Shown here: positions 1 to 6,620 of the stretch, piece by piece | Numbering within the stretch: the first letter of the stretch is position 1 | Layout of the letters: every line of letters begins with the position of its first letter | From: Alphaproteobacteria bacterium | Lineage (GTDB): Bacteria; Pseudomonadota; Alphaproteobacteria; JAJFFI01 | DNA length: 35,729 nucleotides | Assembly: GCA_030066595.1 (NCBI GenBank) | Contig: JASJBI010000056.1 | Location: 1-35,729, forward strand | Reading direction: 5' to 3' | Made by a program: the position numbers and the translations under genes | Notes under the pieces: model-generated | Database searches by the model: none | What the model saw: only the letters and a program-made list of their open reading frames with translations | Told to the model about the DNA's origin: nothing

Positions 1-1
1 G

Positions 2-883
2 CACAAGTCCAACCTCCTCTTTCAGAGTGAGCAGCATCCGCTGGTCGCGGAGAGCTTTCCCGACTTTGAGAGCTTCTGTCTATCGCTCATCCACAAGAAG
101 GCATACGAGGAGGCCGCCGCCCTGGCGGATGGCGCCACTGTCTTGGACGTTGGGTGCAACACCGGTTATGGCGCGGCGCGCGTTGCAGAGACGGCGAAGC
201 GTGTCGTGGGCGTCGACGTCTCTGCCCGCGCGGTGGCGACGGCGCGAGAAAGGTATGGCAGACCGAACATTGAATTCGTGCTGGCAGAAGGCGCCACATT
301 GCCCTTCGCTGACGCCAGTTTCGACCTGGTGTTCAGTTTTCAAGTGATCGAGCATGTCGTTGACACTCATGCCTATCTGTCCGAGATCGTACGCGTTCTT
401 AAGGTTGGCGGGACCGCACTGTTCACGACGCCAAACCGCTGCATTCGGCTCGAGCCAGGCATGAAGCCATGGAACCGTTTTCATGTCCGCGAATACGCCG
501 GCCAGGAATTAGCGGATGTCCTACGAGCGCATTTCGAGCAGGTCGAGGTGCAAGGCCTGTTCGCTTCCAGCCCGATCCGCGAGACGGAACTGAAGAGAGT
601 GGAGAAGGCGCGAAAGCGCGCCAAGAGCCGCTTGTTCCAGTTGGTCCGCACCTGCCTCCGCCGGTTCAGGCTGGACAATGCCGCACGACAAGGGGTCGGC
701 TTGCTCGCGCAGCAATTCCAGTCTGCCGGGAAAACTCGTGGTGACTCTGCCCGGACAGCGCTTGGCAGCGACGCTCACCCCATAACAAATTGCTCGACGG
801 CGGATTTGTTCTATCTCCGCGATCGCCTGGATGACGCCTTGGACTTGATGGCGGTATGCCGCACACCTTTAAGCGAAGACTGA
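2..883 (+). CDS. Class I SAM-dependent methyltransferase (5' end outside window)
   Basis: The reading frame is open from the first bases of the window, so the true start lies upstream and 293 residues are visible. Residues around nucleotides 137-175 carry methyltransferase motif I (VLDVGCNTGYG), followed by the acidic end of strand 2 (VVGVDVSARAV) and a motif IV/V region (FDLVFSFQVIEHV) with the downstream VLKVGGTALFTTPN pattern typical of type 11/UbiE-like methyltransferases. The substrate cannot be read from the sequence; such genes often sit in surface-polysaccharide or glycan clusters. The last 15 bases overlap the end of the convergent methyltransferase. Third codon positions are visibly less GC-rich than in the genes after 1769, so the gene may belong to a laterally acquired segment. 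The family is secure, the specific role unknown. Confidence 0.85.
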   Translation, partial: HKSNLLFQSEQHPLVAESFPDFESFCLSLIHKKAYEEAAALADGATVLDVGCNTGYGAARVAETAKRVVGVDVSARAVATARERYGRPNIEFVLAEGATLPFADASFDLVFSFQVIEHVVDTHAYLSEIVRVLKVGGTALFTTPNRCIRLEPGMKPWNRFHVREYAGQELADVLRAHFEQVEVQGLFASSPIRETELKRVEKARKRAKSRLFQLVRTCLRRFRLDNAARQGVGLLAQQFQSAGKTRGDSARTALGSDAHPITNCSTADLFYLRDRLDDALDLMAVCRTPLSED

Positions 884-1552
884 GGCGGGCTCCGACTCGC
901 CGTGGTCTCGGCCAGATGGTTTTTGAAACACAAAGAAGTCGGCGAAGCTTTCGTTCGGGTATGGGTTTTTCGTTTTCTCGACAAGCTGAACGCCGGGGAA
1001 CTGTTCGCATATATCCGTCGTGAACCGCCTGTGCCGGACGTGGGGAACGGGTGCCATTTCCATTGTGTCCGACGAGTAGACAATCACGTAGCGTCTCGAC
1101 AACGCGAAGAGATCGCAAAGATACCCTTCGTAAACGTCGTCCTCCACGAGATGATAGATGACATCCAGAGAGAGCGTGAGATCTGCCTGGAGAAAGCGGT
1201 TCAGATTGATCGTTCGTTTGGGGTCGAACCACAGGAACGACTTGGTTTCGTCGTCGCCGAACTTGTCTCGGCACATGTCGATCGCAGATCTTGAGACATC
1301 CAGGCCGAGGTAGAGCGGGTATTCGGCGAGGCCGAGCTGATTGCCGTCACCGCAGCCGAGTTCGATCACGCTGGCGATGCCGTGAGCGCGGACGAAGCCG
1401 TTGAGGAATTCAGCTTTAAACTCGGCGAGGCGGCCATATGAGCCCGCTCCGGAATTGCCACCCTTGAGGTAACGCGCCTCCCAATACTCACCCGATCCTC
1501 GGAATAAGGATGAGAAATAGGGCCGCGCCAGGTTCCGGACCAGGTTCATCAT
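869..1552 (-). CDS. Class I SAM-dependent methyltransferase
   Basis: A 227-residue protein if started at the ATG at 1552. That start has GGAGG five bases upstream; a second ATG immediately after it, at 1549, would have eight-base spacing and is equally possible. A further in-frame ATG at 1669 lacks a ribosome binding site. Motif I is VIELGCGDGNQLGLAE; the acidic residue closing strand 2 is in LYLGLDVSRSAID; DLTLSLDVIYHLVED is the motif IV region. This is the pattern of methyltransferases in glycan and lipopolysaccharide clusters; substrate unknown. It converges on, and overlaps by 15 bases, the methyltransferase at 2-883. Base composition is lower in GC than in the Tad and PHA regions, as in its neighbour. 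Confidence 0.82.
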   Translation of the reverse strand: MMNLVRNLARPYFSSLFRGSGEYWEARYLKGGNSGAGSYGRLAEFKAEFLNGFVRAHGIASVIELGCGDGNQLGLAEYPLYLGLDVSRSAIDMCRDKFGDDETKSFLWFDPKRTINLNRFLQADLTLSLDVIYHLVEDDVYEGYLCDLFALSRRYVIVYSSDTMEMAPVPHVRHRRFTTDICEQFPGVQLVEKTKNPYPNESFADFFVFQKPSGRDHGESEPASVFA

Positions 1553-1768
1553 GCCAACCTCCAGGAGAGTTCGGATGCCGGTTTGGCTGGAGTTTCCCCG
1601 CAATTGGGCTGCTGAAGTCCATTTGACTGCTGCCAAAGAAGCGCCAAGCAGCGAACCGTTCATTTCCAAGATTCTCTCGCCATCACCGGGTTAGCGCGCC
1701 GACCGTTAAGCAATGGTTGACGCCCGGCGCAATAGAGTTCTGGCCGACATCGGCACCGGCGTTCGCAC

Positions 1769-2734
1769 ATGAAGCCCAAGCTCAGTACGGTCATATCCTG
1801 GTCGGTCCTGATCGGATGCGCCGGGTTCATCCTGCACTTCTTCAGTTCGGACCGGCAGTCCCTTGCCTTGCTGGCCGGGATCTCTCCCGCCCAGATCGCG
1901 GTGCTGGTCTTGCTGCACGTCGTCTATCTGGGGCTCCACGGCTATCGCTATCAGGTGGTCTTGCAGAAGTGCAGCGGCCGGGCCCTCGCATATCTCGCCT
2001 GGTTTCGGATCTATGTGATCGGACGCTTCCTCAATCTGGTCGTCCCGCAGATGGGGAACGTCTACCGCGGTCTTCGGCTCAAGTCCGAGCTTCGGGTCAG
2101 CTACACCAGCTACGCCAGCGGCCTGCTGTCCGTGGGTTGGCTCGGCGCCTGGTGCAATCTCGTCGCCGGGGTCGCGGTTGTCGGCTGGCTCAGCCCGGAT
2201 CTGCGCGTCGGCGGCCTGTCCGCGTTCTGGGGCCTGCTGGCGCTCACATTGGCCGTCGGGATTGGCCCGATCCTGCTGCATCGCGTGCTGGCGCTGATCC
2301 ACCCCTCCGGCGGTCTCGGGGCCCTGAGCTGGCTGCGGGCGAAGATCGCCGAGGCGGTCGGGGGCGCCGTCGGGGCGCTCCGGGACGGGCGCTATGTCGG
2401 TGCCATCCTGCTCCTCTCAGCGGCCCAGTTTGCCATCGCCTGCGCGATCTTCTTCGCCTGCTTTGAAGCGCTCGGGATCACCGTTGGCGCGGGGGAGCTG
2501 GTGCTGTTCTACGTGCTGCTCCAGTTCTCCACCTATGTGAACATCACCCCCGGCAACCTCGGCGTTCAGGAAATCGCGTTTGGCCTGCTAGCGGATGCCA
2601 TTCACATCGGCATGGGCGAGGGGATGCTGGTGTCCGCCCTGCTTCGGGTCACCGGGTACCTTGCGCTCTTCGCTCTTGCGCTGCCCATGGGGGCGGTCGA
2701 TGTGATGCGCCGGCAGGGCGGGCTCCGGCCTTGA
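1769..2734 (+). CDS. YbhN/UPF0104-type flippase-like integral membrane protein
   Basis: A 321-residue, strongly hydrophobic protein with about eight membrane segments. It shows the two hallmarks of the lysylphosphatidylglycerol synthase transmembrane (UPF0104/YbhN) family: a conserved segment after the third helix, VVPQMGNVYRGLRLK, and the late motif TPGNLGVQEIAFG. It has no C-terminal aminoacyl-transfer domain, so it corresponds to the stand-alone flippase-like members, often found beside glycosyltransferases and methyltransferases of glycolipid or hopanoid clusters. A role in moving a lipid or lipid-linked glycan is an inference from the family. No convincing ribosome binding site precedes the ATG. 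The gene ends 36 bases before a very long hairpin shared with the convergent PAP2 gene. Confidence 0.8.
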   Translation: MKPKLSTVISWSVLIGCAGFILHFFSSDRQSLALLAGISPAQIAVLVLLHVVYLGLHGYRYQVVLQKCSGRALAYLAWFRIYVIGRFLNLVVPQMGNVYRGLRLKSELRVSYTSYASGLLSVGWLGAWCNLVAGVAVVGWLSPDLRVGGLSAFWGLLALTLAVGIGPILLHRVLALIHPSGGLGALSWLRAKIAEAVGGAVGALRDGRYVGAILLLSAAQFAIACAIFFACFEALGITVGAGELVLFYVLLQFSTYVNITPGNLGVQEIAFGLLADAIHIGMGEGMLVSALLRVTGYLALFALALPMGAVDVMRRQGGLRP

Positions 2735-2770
2735 AGCCGGCTAGAGCGCTCTCTGTCTTAGTGGGATCTG

Positions 2771-2843
2771 CGCCGGCCCGCTCCCCCACCCGGCCACCCC
2801 AAGGATACTGCCATGGCTGGCCGGGTGGGGGAGTGGGCCGGTG
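2771..2843. terminator. Long-stem hairpin between convergent genes
   Basis: Arms 2773-2796 and 2818-2841 are complementary over 24 bases with a single G-T wobble, extended by two outer pairs (one of them wobble); the loop is 21 bases. It lies between two converging genes and could stop or process transcripts from both sides. Neither flank has a T-run, so it is not a classical intrinsic terminator. A repeat-family origin is also possible. Confidence 0.6.
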
Positions 2844-2866
2844 ACGCCACCAATACCGGAAACGGC

Positions 2867-4000
2867 CTAGGCGATGGCCGGCCACCGCCTGATTGCCGCC
2901 CCCACGCCCCACCAGATCGCGATGGTGACAAGGGCTGCGATATAGCCGTCGATGGCGTAGTGCCAGCCGAGATGGACCGAGCCCACCAGGATCAGCAGGG
3001 CGAACGCGGTGTAGGCGATGCCGAGCCAGCGATGGATCCGCCAGCCCAGGAGCGCCATCAGCACGGTGCTGGCCACATGCATGCTGGGCATGGCCGAAAT
3101 CCCGCTGCCGATCTTGTCGCCCTGGCTGACGTAGACCTCCCAGAGCATCTCCTGCAAGTTGAGCGCCATCAGCGGAACCTGCTCGTTGGCCGCGTAAAGA
3201 TAGGACATGAGCGGCGCGAACGGATCCTCGAGCCCGGTGAGCCGGCCGTAATAGCAGGGTCCGCCCGAGGCGAAGGCCGTCGCCAGGACGGAGCCGACCA
3301 GGATCCAGCAGAGCTGGAAGCTCAGCATGAACTGCATGCGCAGCTTCGGGTCCCGGCCGGACCAGAACTGCCAGATCAGGGTCAGGAACAGGACGAAAAA
3401 CCACAGGTGATAGGCGAAGTTGATCGAGGCGGTGACGTAGGGGTTGCCCAGGATCGGCTGCAGCAGCTCGAAGGGATGCCGGCCGCCGTGGAGGAACTTG
3501 TCCCAGGCCATGAAGGTGGGATCCCAGGAATAAGGATTGATGAACGGGATCAGTCGCTTGAACGAGCCGTAGGCGGTCAGGAACAGCGGGACCGGCAGGG
3601 CCGCCAGCGCGAAGTAGACGATCCGCCGGGGCGCGAGAAGATGGGTGCGGTAGGTCCGCCAGAGGGCCGCGAACAGGGACCCCTTGGGCGGACGGATGAC
3701 CGCCACCCAGAGGGTTATGCCCCCCACGATGCCGATCACGCAAAAGGTCAGAATGATGCGGTAGACCTCGGAGTAGAAGCGCAGATCGACGACCTGGCTG
3801 CCGTCCACGAGCTCGGCGACCGCAAGACTGGCCAGCGCATAGGTGGGAATGATGGCGAGATAGAGCGCATGGGCGCGCAGCCCCTCCGCGGTCAGGCGCG
3901 CCAGGTATTGGCCAGCCCGCGCCAGAATCGGCGGGCGTTCGGCATAGGACAGCGTGTCGTAGCTCATGGCGTGGGTCCACCCGGCCTGGTGCCCGATCAT
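2867..4000 (-). CDS. PAP2-superfamily membrane phosphatase/phosphotransferase
   Basis: A polytopic protein of 377 residues if started at 4000, or 366 if started at the internal ATG at 3967; neither has a clear ribosome binding site. The C-terminal half carries the PAP2 signature: PSMH at residues 305-308 and HLGWHYAIDG at 343-352, supplying the two catalytic histidines and the aspartate. The N-terminal 200 residues add several membrane helices, so it resembles the Aur1/inositolphosphotransferase-like (PAP2_3) type rather than a small undecaprenyl-diphosphate phosphatase. It probably acts on a membrane lipid phosphate or transfers a phospho-headgroup; the substrate is not predictable. It runs away from the flp promoter region, and a CtrA-type box sits 33 bases upstream of the 4000 start. 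Confidence 0.82.
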   Translation of the reverse strand: MIGHQAGWTHAMSYDTLSYAERPPILARAGQYLARLTAEGLRAHALYLAIIPTYALASLAVAELVDGSQVVDLRFYSEVYRIILTFCVIGIVGGITLWVAVIRPPKGSLFAALWRTYRTHLLAPRRIVYFALAALPVPLFLTAYGSFKRLIPFINPYSWDPTFMAWDKFLHGGRHPFELLQPILGNPYVTASINFAYHLWFFVLFLTLIWQFWSGRDPKLRMQFMLSFQLCWILVGSVLATAFASGGPCYYGRLTGLEDPFAPLMSYLYAANEQVPLMALNLQEMLWEVYVSQGDKIGSGISAMPSMHVASTVLMALLGWRIHRWLGIAYTAFALLILVGSVHLGWHYAIDGYIAALVTIAIWWGVGAAIRRWPAIA

Positions 4001-4032
4001 CGCATCGGCCGGGGGAGTCTGCCGCCGCCCTG

Positions 4033-4048
4033 TTAAGGCCCGCTTAAC
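4033..4048 (+). promoter_or_regulatory. CtrA-type box 1 (TTAA-N7-TTAAC)
   Basis: TTAA at 4033-4036, seven bases, TTAA at 4044-4047 and C at 4048 match the full CtrA consensus. The box is part of a perfect dyad, TGTTAAG at 4031-4037 and CTTAACA at 4043-4049, so it reads as TTAAC on both strands. It is 33 bases from the PAP2 start and about 250 from flp. The match is seen in the sequence; binding by CtrA is inferred from consensus. Confidence 0.7.
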
Positions 4049-4094
4049 AACCGAGGACTTGCTCTGAGACCGTTATTATTTGAGATATTTTGTA

Positions 4095-4124
4095 TCTTTT
4101 CTCTCGGATCGGGGAGAGAAAAGA
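4095..4124. repeat. 11-bp perfect inverted repeat in AT-rich flp upstream region
   Basis: Arms 4095-4105 (TCTTTTCTCTC) and 4114-4124 are perfectly complementary around an 8-base loop. They lie in the AT-rich stretch 4060-4260 between divergent genes, so an operator is more likely than a terminator. A weaker 10-base dyad brackets it: 4078-4087 with 4182-4191. Confidence 0.5.
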
Positions 4125-4227
4125 ACAAATTTAGAAATATAATCAGACAATCCTGCAATTCATCTGCTTTTTTACCAGAATTATCTCAAATTATGCCTAA
4201 AATACAAAGGCTTTGTTCTTTCGAGTA

Positions 4228-4242
4228 TTAAACCTTTTTTAA
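4228..4242 (+). promoter_or_regulatory. CtrA-type box 2 in the flp promoter
   Basis: TTAA at 4228-4231, seven bases and TTAA at 4239-4242 give a second perfect TTAA-N7-TTAA. It ends 53 bases before the flp ATG, where a CtrA site overlapping a -35 region would be expected; CATATT at 4254-4259 is a possible -10. In Caulobacter the pilin gene pilA is directly activated by CtrA, which makes this placement meaningful. Confidence 0.7.
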
Positions 4243-4295
4243 GCCCTTCCAGCCATATTCGCCGTGTAAGGCTTCCATAGAGGAGGTAGAACCCG

Positions 4296-4490
4296 ATGTT
4301 GAAGACCATTCACAGCGTCCTTCGCGACGAAAGCGGCGCGACTGCCATCGAGTACGGCCTGATCGCCGCGCTTGTGTCGGTTGCGGCCATCGCGGCGCTG
4401 ACCGCCATGGGTCAGAATCTGGCCTCGATGTTCTCGACCGTTTCTTCGGCTCTGAACAACGCGGTGGTGAGCGGCGCGGGCTCTTCGTAA
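4296..4490 (+). CDS. flp: Flp/Fap-type major pilin prepilin
   Basis: The 64-residue protein has the class III (Flp) prepilin layout: a short charged leader ending in Gly, then ATAIEYGLIAALVSV. Cleavage after that Gly would leave Ala at +1, Glu at +5 and Tyr at +6, the conserved Flp positions, followed by one hydrophobic helix. It would be the structural subunit of the Tad pilus, matured by the CpaA peptidase just downstream. AGGAGG at 4281-4286 is nine bases before the ATG, the strongest ribosome binding site of the locus, as expected for an abundant subunit. Expression is probably under CtrA through the box at 4228-4242. A hairpin at 4513-4546 separates it from cpaA. Confidence 0.95.
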   Translation: MLKTIHSVLRDESGATAIEYGLIAALVSVAAIAALTAMGQNLASMFSTVSSALNNAVVSGAGSS

Positions 4491-4512
4491 GCCACCACGT
4501 GGCTGATCGAAC

Positions 4513-4546
4513 CTGCCGCGGGTGTCCCTGGGGACATCCGCCGGCA
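4513..4546 (+). terminator. Strong hairpin after flp, without T-run (likely attenuating or stabilising)
   Basis: The segment folds into about 16 pairs: CTGCCG/CGGCAG outer, CGGG/CCG(T) middle with one wobble and a one-base bulge, and TGTCCC/GGGACA at the tip. No T-run follows. A small 5-bp hairpin (4491-4503) starts directly after the flp stop. Placed between a highly expressed pilin and low-copy assembly genes, it could protect the pilin mRNA 3' end or reduce read-through. Confidence 0.55.
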
Positions 4547-4787
4547 GCCGCAGAGATCGACCGGCCGGGACGCAGGCAGGTATCGCCGGTGCCCGGTCGG
4601 TCTTTCTCGTTTGGGGTCCGGCCGTGCTGGCAGCGCCTGGCGCCCTCGGGGACGCATCCCGGCCACTAACCTGCATTGGTTTAACCAGATTGCAACTCCT
4701 GTTTCCTACCATCGTCTTCCTATCATCTCTTTGAAACAGAACAACTAATCCCATCACCGCCCACTTGGTCGAGACCCGTAGGACCTA

Positions 4788-5324
4788 ATGATCGCCCAAC
4801 TCGAATACTTCATTCTGTTGTGCTTCGCGGCGCTGATGGTTTGGACCGCGGTGCGGGACTTCCGTACCTTCATTATTCCCAACCAGATCTGCATTGCGTT
4901 GTTGCTGCTGTACCCGGCCTATGTCCTGACGGTCTGGCACGGCACGAACCCAGGCATGTGGATCGCGGCCGTCGTGCTGGCGGTAGCCGTCTTTGCCTGC
5001 AGCATCTCGCTGTTCGCGGTCGGCGCCATGGGGGGCGGCGACGTGAAGCTGCTCGCTCTGGGTGCGTTGTGGGCCGGACCGGCGCTGATCCTGGAGTTCT
5101 TCGTGGTCACCGCGGCGACCGGCCTGCTGCTCGCAGCTGTCGTCACTCTGCGCGCCAGCATTCAGCTGGCCCAGGCGGAAGCGGAGGGGGGCATGACCCG
5201 GTCGACCGTCGCGGCGGGCATCGCCGGTTTGCGTCATGTGCCGTTCTCCAAACTGATGATCCCCTATGGCACGGCCATCGCCACCGGAGGGCTCTACGTC
5301 GCCTTCCAGTTGCTGGTGGGCTAG
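4788..5324 (+). CDS. cpaA: Prepilin peptidase CpaA/TadV (A24 family)
   Basis: A 178-residue polytopic aspartic peptidase of the short TadV/CpaA type, lacking the N-terminal methyltransferase domain of PilD. The two catalytic aspartates are visible in AVRDFRTFIIPNQ near residue 23 and in MGGGDVKLL near residue 84 (the GxGD motif). About five membrane helices are predicted. It should cleave the Flp leader on the cytoplasmic side. The family-typical IPYGTAIA comes close to the C terminus. AGGA at 4780-4783 gives a short-spaced ribosome binding site. It is about 300 bases after flp and 24 bases before cpaB. Confidence 0.93.
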   Translation: MIAQLEYFILLCFAALMVWTAVRDFRTFIIPNQICIALLLLYPAYVLTVWHGTNPGMWIAAVVLAVAVFACSISLFAVGAMGGGDVKLLALGALWAGPALILEFFVVTAATGLLLAAVVTLRASIQLAQAEAEGGMTRSTVAAGIAGLRHVPFSKLMIPYGTAIATGGLYVAFQLLVG

Positions 5325-5348
5325 GCCGGGGAAAGGGAAAGGCAGGCA

Positions 5349-6620
5349 ATGAACCCCCGCAGCATCATCCTCATCGGTCTCGCCGTCTTGTTCGCGGGCG
5401 GCACCGTGTTCGTCGCCAACAGCTGGCTCAATGCGCAGCGCGCGGCGTTCAGCCGCAAGGCGGAACAGCCCGTGAAGAAGGCGCCCGAGAACTTCATCCT
5501 GGTGGCGCGCGCAAACCTGCCGGCCGGCACTCTGCTCAAGCCCGATCATCTGCGCTGGCAGGCTTGGCCCGAGGCTTCGATCTCCAAGGCCTACATTCGG
5601 CGTGAGGGCACGGAGGGCGGATCCGAGCAGAAGAAGGCGTTCACCGGTGCCGTGGTCCGCAAGGGCATCACCATAGGCGAGCCGATCACCGAGGGTCGCG
5701 TTGTCAAACCCGGCCAGCGGGGCTTCATGGCCGCCGTGCTGCACCCCAACATGCGGGCCATCGCCGTGCGCGTCAGCGCGACCACGGCCAGCGCCGGGTT
5801 CATCTTCCCGGGCGACCGCGTCGACATGCTACTGACCCACAAACGCAAAGGAAGCCGGCGGGTTGCCGAGACGATCTTCACCAACGCGCGCGTCCTCGCG
5901 ATCGACCAGCGGACCAGCGACCAGAGCAACAAGGCCAAGGTGGCCAAGACCGTCACGCTGGAAGTCACGCCCAAGCAGGTGGAGATGATCCATGTGGCCC
6001 GCGGCCTCGGCACTTTGTCGCTGAGCCTGCGCGCCTTGGCGCGGCCTGCGTCCGAGGCGCCGATCATCGTGGAGGACCAGCCGGACACCACCACCACGAT
6101 GATGGCGAACGATGCGCCTGCCCCTGCGGCCGTGCTGGGGACCCACCTGGCATTCAACACTGGTGGACCCGAAGATCAGGCCTGTGCGCCCGTCCTCGAG
6201 GAGCAGCAAAACGCCGCCAACGACAACCAAGCGGCGGCGACCGAGCCAAAGCCGGCACCATTGATCCCACAAAATCCGGCTGCCTGCGGCATTTATGTGG
6301 CGGACGCGGCACCGGCAAGCCAGGTCGCGGTGGAACAGGCGGCGCTCCGAGCGCCCGCGCCCCGGCTCAGCGCGCCGCAGCCTACCGAGGAGCAGATCGC
6401 CCCGAGCCGTGGCACCACCCACACCGTCGCCAGCGAAGTCAGCCGCGTGATCGGCTGGAAGGGGACCACGGTCACGGTTCTGCGCGGGCGCAAGTCCAGC
6501 ACAGCCCGCGTCAAGCCCGACAAGTTCGGGATGCAGCAGCCGCAGTCCGGGGAGCCCGCGGCCTCTGGAGATGAGGACGACGAGGCGCCGGACGGCGGAG
6601 CCGAGGAGAGCGGGGAATGA
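5349..6620 (+). CDS. cpaB: Flp pilus assembly protein CpaB/RcpC, with unusual insert
   Basis: A 423-residue periplasmic protein with one N-terminal membrane anchor (residues 5-22), an SAF domain near residues 48-120 (ILVARANLPAGTLL) and the RcpC/CpaB domain near 125-235. Typical CpaB proteins are roughly 250-300 residues. Here about 120 residues rich in Ala, Pro, Gln and acidic residues (about 240-360), with two cysteines at 279 and 313, separate the core from the terminal strand segment VIGWKGTTVTVLRG; a disordered acidic tail follows. CpaB works with the secretin CpaC at the outer membrane. Its stop overlaps the cpaC start by four bases (ATGA), so the two are translationally coupled. Confidence 0.92.
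   Translation: MNPRSIILIGLAVLFAGGTVFVANSWLNAQRAAFSRKAEQPVKKAPENFILVARANLPAGTLLKPDHLRWQAWPEASISKAYIRREGTEGGSEQKKAFTGAVVRKGITIGEPITEGRVVKPGQRGFMAAVLHPNMRAIAVRVSATTASAGFIFPGDRVDMLLTHKRKGSRRVAETIFTNARVLAIDQRTSDQSNKAKVAKTVTLEVTPKQVEMIHVARGLGTLSLSLRALARPASEAPIIVEDQPDTTTTMMANDAPAPAAVLGTHLAFNTGGPEDQACAPVLEEQQNAANDNQAAATEPKPAPLIPQNPAACGIYVADAAPASQVAVEQAALRAPAPRLSAPQPTEEQIAPSRGTTHTVASEVSRVIGWKGTTVTVLRGRKSSTARVKPDKFGMQQPQSGEPAASGDEDDEAPDGGAEESGE

Noticed and set aside
2649..4036. Long frames on both strands over the PAP2 gene (2649-3980 minus, 2813-4036 plus)
   Set aside because: Both are shadows of the PAP2 gene; they lack motifs and run through the hairpin at 2771-2843.
4522..4734. 70-residue plus-strand frame between flp and cpaA
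   Set aside because: It begins inside the strong hairpin, has no ribosome binding site and is not protein-like.
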